Origin: Gordius sp. MW1
Lineage: Eukaryota; Nematomorpha; Gordioida; Gordea; Gordiidae
Reading direction: 5' to 3'
Length of the DNA: 64,000 bases
Assembly: GCA_964036665.1 (NCBI GenBank)
Contig: OZ038533.1
Location: forward strand, 19,898,575 to 19,962,574
Shown one piece after another: positions 58,784 through 64,000 of the stretch; position 1 is the first letter of the stretch, and every line of letters begins with the position of its first letter. A model generated the notes under the pieces. That model saw only the letters and a list, made by a program, of their open reading frames with translations. It was not told the origin of the DNA and did no database searches. A program made the translations under genes and the position numbers.

Positions 58784-60079
58784 TATTCAAGGTGACAATC
58801 ACCTAATCATGACGTTCTTTTTTATTTTAAATGTCATTTATGATCCGCTATTTAATACTATTATTTTTTCAAGATTTAGTTAGCATTGACAGATTAACTG
58901 AAAAAATCTTTTAAGAATTTACATAGACCTTGAATTTAATTTTAATTAAATACTTTACTTCTGACTCACCTCTGCCTGTTGTTTTTATTTTCTTACTTCG
59001 AAATCAAATCCTTCCTATGATACCATATTATCTCTATCTGTAACCCTGACATTAGCTCCTACCAATAGACCGATTGAGATGGTTGTCAAATCACCATTGA
59101 TATAAGGCAGTCGTCGACAGAGGTGCATCCCGAACATATTAAGAAAGTTTCCGCATAGCGATCGAGAAGAAGATGAAGGATAGAATCCCTAAAAGTAACA
59201 AGCTAGAAATTAGAGTGGCTCGGAAAAGTAGGAATGAAATGCTATAGGAAATTCAGAGTCCTTGAAAGTTACTGATGCTAAATAATGAGTTGGCCCAAGA
59301 AACACATCAAAGGAAGTCAAACTCTGCGAATTAGGTTAAAGGAATAATGGATTCCAACATTCGAACGCAGCCAGAAGATGAAGGATATAAAGGACCCTAA
59401 AAAATGAGAAAAAATCAAAACACTTTATATGATGGAAAGAATTTGTCTATACTACTCTCCTTCCTAACCCTAGTTTCTGTTGTACTAAATTCGCGTGTAG
59501 ATTGTAAAAGTCATTATTGTGGATTTCTTGTAACGATATAAAATTTCGCATTTAATATTGTTGAAAGAATACAGGGTTGGATAGTAAAACAAGTTTATAA
59601 TATTTCTGGCGATAATCAGAAGGGAAGATCTTATGCTAACTCAACATGCCGCCCAGCTACATTTTCATAGTAAAATTTCAACAGTACCCCACAACAACAA
59701 AATCGTAAAATTCTTAACACGTAAAATGAACATGTCATTTTTATTTCAAAATATTACATATTTATAAATAAAAAAAATTTAAAATTTCGGGGGTGGGGGG
59801 TGGCACAATTATATTTAGTCAGTTAGATCAAAAAATATTTCACAGCGTTACTCAAACATTCATAGAAAAAATCGGATGATGCTTCTAGAAGATTTAAACC
59901 AATAAATAGTTTTCTTATATATTGTATCCATTTTTGAGTATTTCTTTGTATAAAATCGGTGGTTATGGATTGATGAATCGGGCAATTACAAATAAATACA
60001 GTTTTTTTAAACCATATTTTATTTAAAAAACTCTTTCATTAGGTTATAGGATATCACTTCTTAGACACCTTATAAGCCA
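58784..60079. other. Gene-free region
   Basis: No protein is recognised. 59,100-59,420 has a different, GC-richer texture (gagtggctcggaaaagtagg) and may be an old retroelement fragment, but frames are closed. A G-run patch lies at 59,790-59,805. Confidence 0.4.
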
Positions 60080-60763
60080 TCTATATATATAAAGTAAAGT
60101 GCATGTATGTATGTATGTATGTGTGTATGTAAGGGCTAAATCCTGAAACTACCGGCCCGATTCGTGCGAAAATTTAGCCGTAGATGCCCAGGGCGGCCAG
60201 GGGTAAAATAGCTTTTTCAGATTCATAAAGTACCTTTTCGTTTTAAAAATATCGGACATTTTCCGGCCAGTTTCATTTATAGCATCCTACACAATAATGA
60301 CGTCATACATACATGGTTGAAGTTTTCTCGGATTAGATATTTAAAAGTATAATAGAAGTGTTAAAGTATACGGTCAAAATTATTTTAAATTAAATAAATA
60401 AAATTTAAATTATGCAATTTTTACCATTATTATCACATGGTCGATCTTTCAGATTTCTCAAATACCTTTTCGTTTTAAAATTATCGGACATTTCGTTTTA
60501 AAAAAGGGCTAAACTCTGAACTACCGGCCCGATTCGCGCAAAAATTTAGCCGTAGATGCCCAGGGCGGCCAGGGGTAAAATAGCCTTTTTAGATTCCCAA
60601 AATACCTTTTCATTTTATAAATATCGGACATTTCCCGGCCAGTTTCATTTGTAGCATCATATACAATAGTGACGTCATACATACAAGGCTGAAGTTTTCT
60701 CGAATTTTATTATATTAAAGAAAATTGTATTTTTAGCAAAACAACGTTTGCCGGGTCAGCTAG
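60080..60763 (+). mobile_element. Non-autonomous Helitron (684 bp)
   Basis: Starts TCTATATATATAAAGTAAAG and ends with hairpin GCAAAacaacgTTTGC, then CGGGTCAGCTAG. It is inserted precisely between A (60,079) and T (60,764), with no target duplication. 5'-TC, 3'-CTAG and a 3' hairpin 10-12 nt from the end are the Helitron hallmarks. An ATGT tetranucleotide run lies at 60,104-60,128. An internal module (gggctaaa...ggcccgattcg, cccagggcggcc, atcggacattt) is present twice, near 60,133-60,270 and 60,505-60,640. No Rep/helicase ORF. Confidence 0.85.
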
Positions 60764-61500
60764 TAAACTATAAAAGGAAATTGCTAGGGCATTCAATTAC
60801 CAATAAGCTCCCAGTGAAAGACCTATTTTCTGTGTTTAATTAAATCCTATTTAAAACTCATATGAACTTTAGACGTACAAATTATATTAATACGAATGAT
60901 TTATTACACATAGTTAAACTTAATTTGAAACTTAATAAGTGTACTTTAAATAAATGTACCTATGGCGGAAGGGTTAAAGAATTTTTTCAAGTCAGTGGCG
61001 AAGGGGGGTGGTCTCCCGATTGAAATATTATTTTAATTTACCAAATTTTATGGAATATGGAAAATAATGATATATGTAGAAATCTTGTTATTAGTGTGCT
61101 GAAAGTTATTTATTACCTTTATCAATTTAATATTTAATTCTAACACAATTTATACAAAAATTTTCAGTCCTTAATGCGTGCTTTGAAAAGAAAAGAAATT
61201 CGGTTATTAATCATAGTTTTTACTATCACTTCTAAAATTGAAAAGGAAAAGGCGCATTTTAGTAATAATAATAATTGATAAATTTTATTAGTTAACATGC
61301 TGATTTAAAGTTGCTTTCCTTGTTTTTGAAAATTGCTTCATTTTTAAATACTTTAAAGTCCTTTTTTTAAAAACTGGGTGTGCTAATTCTACAATATAGA
61401 GATGGATGTTAAATTCTATTAAGAAATAATCCTCATAGTTTGGTAAATTAATTAACACTACCTGCGACGGTCCCAAGTACGTGTGCAAAAAGTGAAGGGT
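60764..61500. other. Gene-free AT-rich stretch
   Basis: No supported feature. The minus-strand ORF at 61,288-61,488 lacks any recognisable domain. Confidence 0.45.
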
Positions 61501-62710
61501 TAGAGTCAGGTCAGAAACCGGCTCTAAAAACCAACTCCAAAATCATGATAGTTTAAACAAAACTCTAAAACACGAAACTAGGGCGTCCTCCACAACCGAC
61601 GCGCACTGATCCCCTGCCCATGCAATGTGAAAATAACACTAGGGTTACTGCCTGACTCATAACAAAGGCGGTTAAGGAAATTAGTTGTGGGAAGAATGCC
61701 AATAACGTGGTGAAATCTGAGCACGTTGACGGAAAAGTACATTAAGGTCGCACGCATGCTAAAAAAAAAAAAGGTATACACATCGCCTGCCTACAAGAGA
61801 CGAGGTGGAACAAAACCAAAGCTCGTGAGTTAGGAGAAGGATACAAACTATTCTACTGGGTTACCAAATCGTAGAAACGGGGTCGGTATCGTTCCAAGTT
61901 AATCGTTCAAGGACAAGATGGTGGAAGTTAAGCTTTGTTCAGACAAGTTAATGTGGGTGAAGATTGCAGATCAAGGCCTCCTAACCGTTATGTGCGCATA
62001 TGCTCTCTAAATTGGGTGTAAGGAATTAGAGAAAAACATATTCTTTGATTCAATGGAAAAGGAAATACAAGAGATAGAAGAGGAAGAAAGGCTAACTATT
62101 GGGGCGGATTAAAACAATGTAGGGGAAGATGGCCTCGGGTATAAACGAAATCATGGATGCTATGGGCATGGTCTGAAAAAGAAGGGTAGAAACATCTCCA
62201 AGTATCCCAAACGACATAGCGATCGTTAACACCTAAAACGCGAAGATTATATTGTGACTTATAGAAGTGGAAAGCATTTTAGATTAAAGAGTATGAATGA
62301 TTGCAAAGTAATATCGGGAAGGAAATCGCCGAACAACATCGTCCTCTTGTTATGGATCTTGAAGAAAAGTATTTAAAGAAAGATCTATGAACCTCGAAAT
62401 CGATACGAAAGGCTAAAGGATACATCGACGAACGAAGAATATCCTCACTCTTGGGTGCAAGGAAGTTGCAAAGGGACGTAGACGACGAGTGGGAGACGCT
62501 AACTAAGGAAATAAAGGAAACAGCGATTTGAGTTTTGTAGAACAGACCGAAGGAGGCAAAGATATGAATAGGGAACTAGGTGGTGGGATCAATTGGTTAG
62601 GGATTTTATCGAAAGAAAGAAAACTATATATAAACGGTGGCATTTATCAGAAAAGTTGGAGGATTATCAGCGGTGTAGGGAGGCAAAGTTAGGTAGATAG
62701 GATAGATAAT
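61501..62710 (+). pseudogene. LINE endonuclease (APE-type) relic, 5' part of a non-LTR element
   Basis: Plus-strand pieces in several frames: GIHIACLQETRWNKTKARE (catalytic Glu motif, about 61,775-61,830), LTIGAD then NVGEDGLGYKRNHG and GHGLKKKGRNI (about 62,095-62,195), and KREDYIVTYRSGKHF (about 62,235-62,280). These are the blocks of the apurinic-like endonuclease of RTE/CR1-type LINEs, often misannotated as craniofacial development protein 2-like in animals. Many stops and frameshifts are present and no RT follows. The copy ends near a tagataggatagataat run at about 62,695-62,710. Confidence 0.75.
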
Positions 62711-62823
62711 ATTGATGTCAAAATTAATTTAATAAGGGAAGTCATATTACACGTATTATGAATAAAAAAAAGTTATTAAGGGTAAAACGGGCATACAAGC
62801 CAGATTGTTTCAAGCCCATATAC

Positions 62824-62978
62824 GTGGGCGAAGCCAGCATTGAAATTAGAGGAGGGCATTAATGATTTAGGGAGGGGCAAATTGAGCATTTTTTGAAATT
62901 TTGAGCCATATTTTGGAATTCCAACACATTTCTGGATTTAGAGTGGGGCAGCCGCCCTACCCTTGGCTACGCCCATGA
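62824..62978. mobile_element. 'GGCGTAGCC' MITE
   Basis: Ends acgtgggcgaagccagc and cttggctacgcccatg, with the family's ggagggcattaatgattta core. Confidence 0.7.
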
Positions 62979-64000
62979 CCATAAATATTTTTTATTTAAT
63001 TTTCAGTTCATAAACCTAGTATTATTAACACTTTATATGAATGCTGAAGGTTAGGGTCAAGCTAGAATAAAAGATAGGGAATAATTGTATTTAATACAAG
63101 ATACAATTTATATAATACTTATTTTATCACTAATTTTTGCAGGAATCATAAGATTAACGAATTAGTGACGCAAATTAACTACGTTTAGAAAAACAAATTT
63201 TCAAAGTAGCTTAATGATTACAAGCTAGTGACGTACTATGTACGTAATTATAAAATCTTGCAAATTTAGCACTGTTGAGCATTTATAGCTTATAATTATC
63301 ACGAAGAACGTTTATTCATATTCCAATTCTGCAGAAAAATGTAAGAACTTTTCTATATTAAAATCGTAATTCGAACTTTGAAACGATCTGCATTTTTTAG
63401 CTTATAAAGATTTTAATATTGTTCTACCCTTAGCGCGTTATTATATTTTTGTTATTAATGTCCTTTGACGAAATATTTTGAAAATTATCATTTATTTTTA
63501 TTACCCTCCACCATTCCCGATAGAAATTAGTTTAAAAAAGAACTATACGTTTCACAAAATATTCAAACAGGGGCAAAATGATCATTTTTTTAAGCTTTAA
63601 CCATAATTTTAATAATTTTCAACAAATTTAAAAGTTTAGAGGGGCAGCCGCTTCTCCCTGCCCCCCACCTGGCTACGCCCATGCACACACATTTAGGACT
63701 ATTGATTTATCTTCTAAGAAAAATTGAATAATAAGTCGTATGAGATAAAAGGTATTAAGCTAAAATTCAAAAGATTAATATATGTACATTAAATTATTTA
63801 TAATAATGAGTTTAAAAAGTTATAATAACGGATCTTGACCTCTGACCAAATTTACCCACTTTTTATAATTTAAAGTTTAATAAGTAAGGTCAACATGATT
63901 CATGTTTAACACTAAATTATTATATCAAATTGTTCGCCTTTTTTATTAATTTTTTTTTTTTTAAGGATATATTGTTTATTTGAAAGTAAGAACATTATAA
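62979..64000. other. Gene-free AT-rich stretch with half a MITE
   Basis: One right-hand 'GGCGTAGCC' MITE half lies at about 63,570-63,684 (ggggcagccgcttctcc, then ctggctacgcccatg). Nothing else is recognised. Confidence 0.5.

Noticed and set aside
58623-58883. 86-codon plus-strand ORF
   Set aside because: It crosses the right end of a MITE; hydrophobic AT-rich translation without a domain.

Overview
This is a eukaryotic nuclear window, AT-rich and heavily invaded by transposons. It holds at least three multi-exon host genes with GT-AG introns. The vigilin gene matches animal vigilin even in its N-terminal, pre-KH part, and the globin looks like animal membrane globins, so I infer a metazoan. 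Intron lengths are strikingly bimodal: most are 300-1,800 nt and full of MITEs, but seven are only 33-48 nt. Micro-introns of this size are known in flatworms, among others; I cannot name the species.

Layout. 1-3,600 (minus): decayed Ty3/gypsy-type retrotransposon (gag with two CCHC knuckles, protease, RT, RNase H, part of the integrase). 3,834-5,492 (minus): broken non-LTR reverse transcriptase. 7,191-7,496 (plus): GIY-YIG tail of a Penelope-like element. 7,585-16,635: a hAT transposon bounded by a perfect 8-bp duplication ATAATTAT; it carries a broken BED/hATC transposase on the minus strand and a giant near-perfect palindrome (arms about 2.4-2.5 kb) with tandem repeats and a tRNA-like block in each arm. 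16,640-25,460: gene-free DNA with MITEs, a small Helitron and long C/G tracts.

25,510-42,876 (plus): a complete vigilin-type multi-KH RNA-binding protein. I assembled 20 coding exons whose phases all agree (1,465 codons plus stop). 43,739-46,183 (minus): a four-exon globin of 258 aa with an MGC lipidation-type N-terminus and both haem histidines, convergent with vigilin. 46,200-56,394: MITEs, a broken zinc-finger transposase ORF interrupted by a MITE, a GC-rich block with strong hairpins, and a degenerate RT/RNase H retroelement. 56,395-57,057 (minus): an intact low-molecular-weight protein tyrosine phosphatase whose six exons are separated by five introns of 33-44 nt. Head-to-head with it at 57,328 is a short SWIM/FAR1-like ORF lying between inverted repeats. 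57,620-64,000: repeats, a non-autonomous Helitron (60,080-60,763), a LINE endonuclease relic and MITEs.

The three host genes share no evident pathway. Vigilin binds mRNA and tRNA in the cytoplasm, the globin is probably membrane-tethered and binds haem ligands, and the phosphatase removes phosphate from tyrosine. The strongest unusual signals are the hAT carrying a palindrome, the micro-introns, and the acylated-type globin with a long N-terminal extension.
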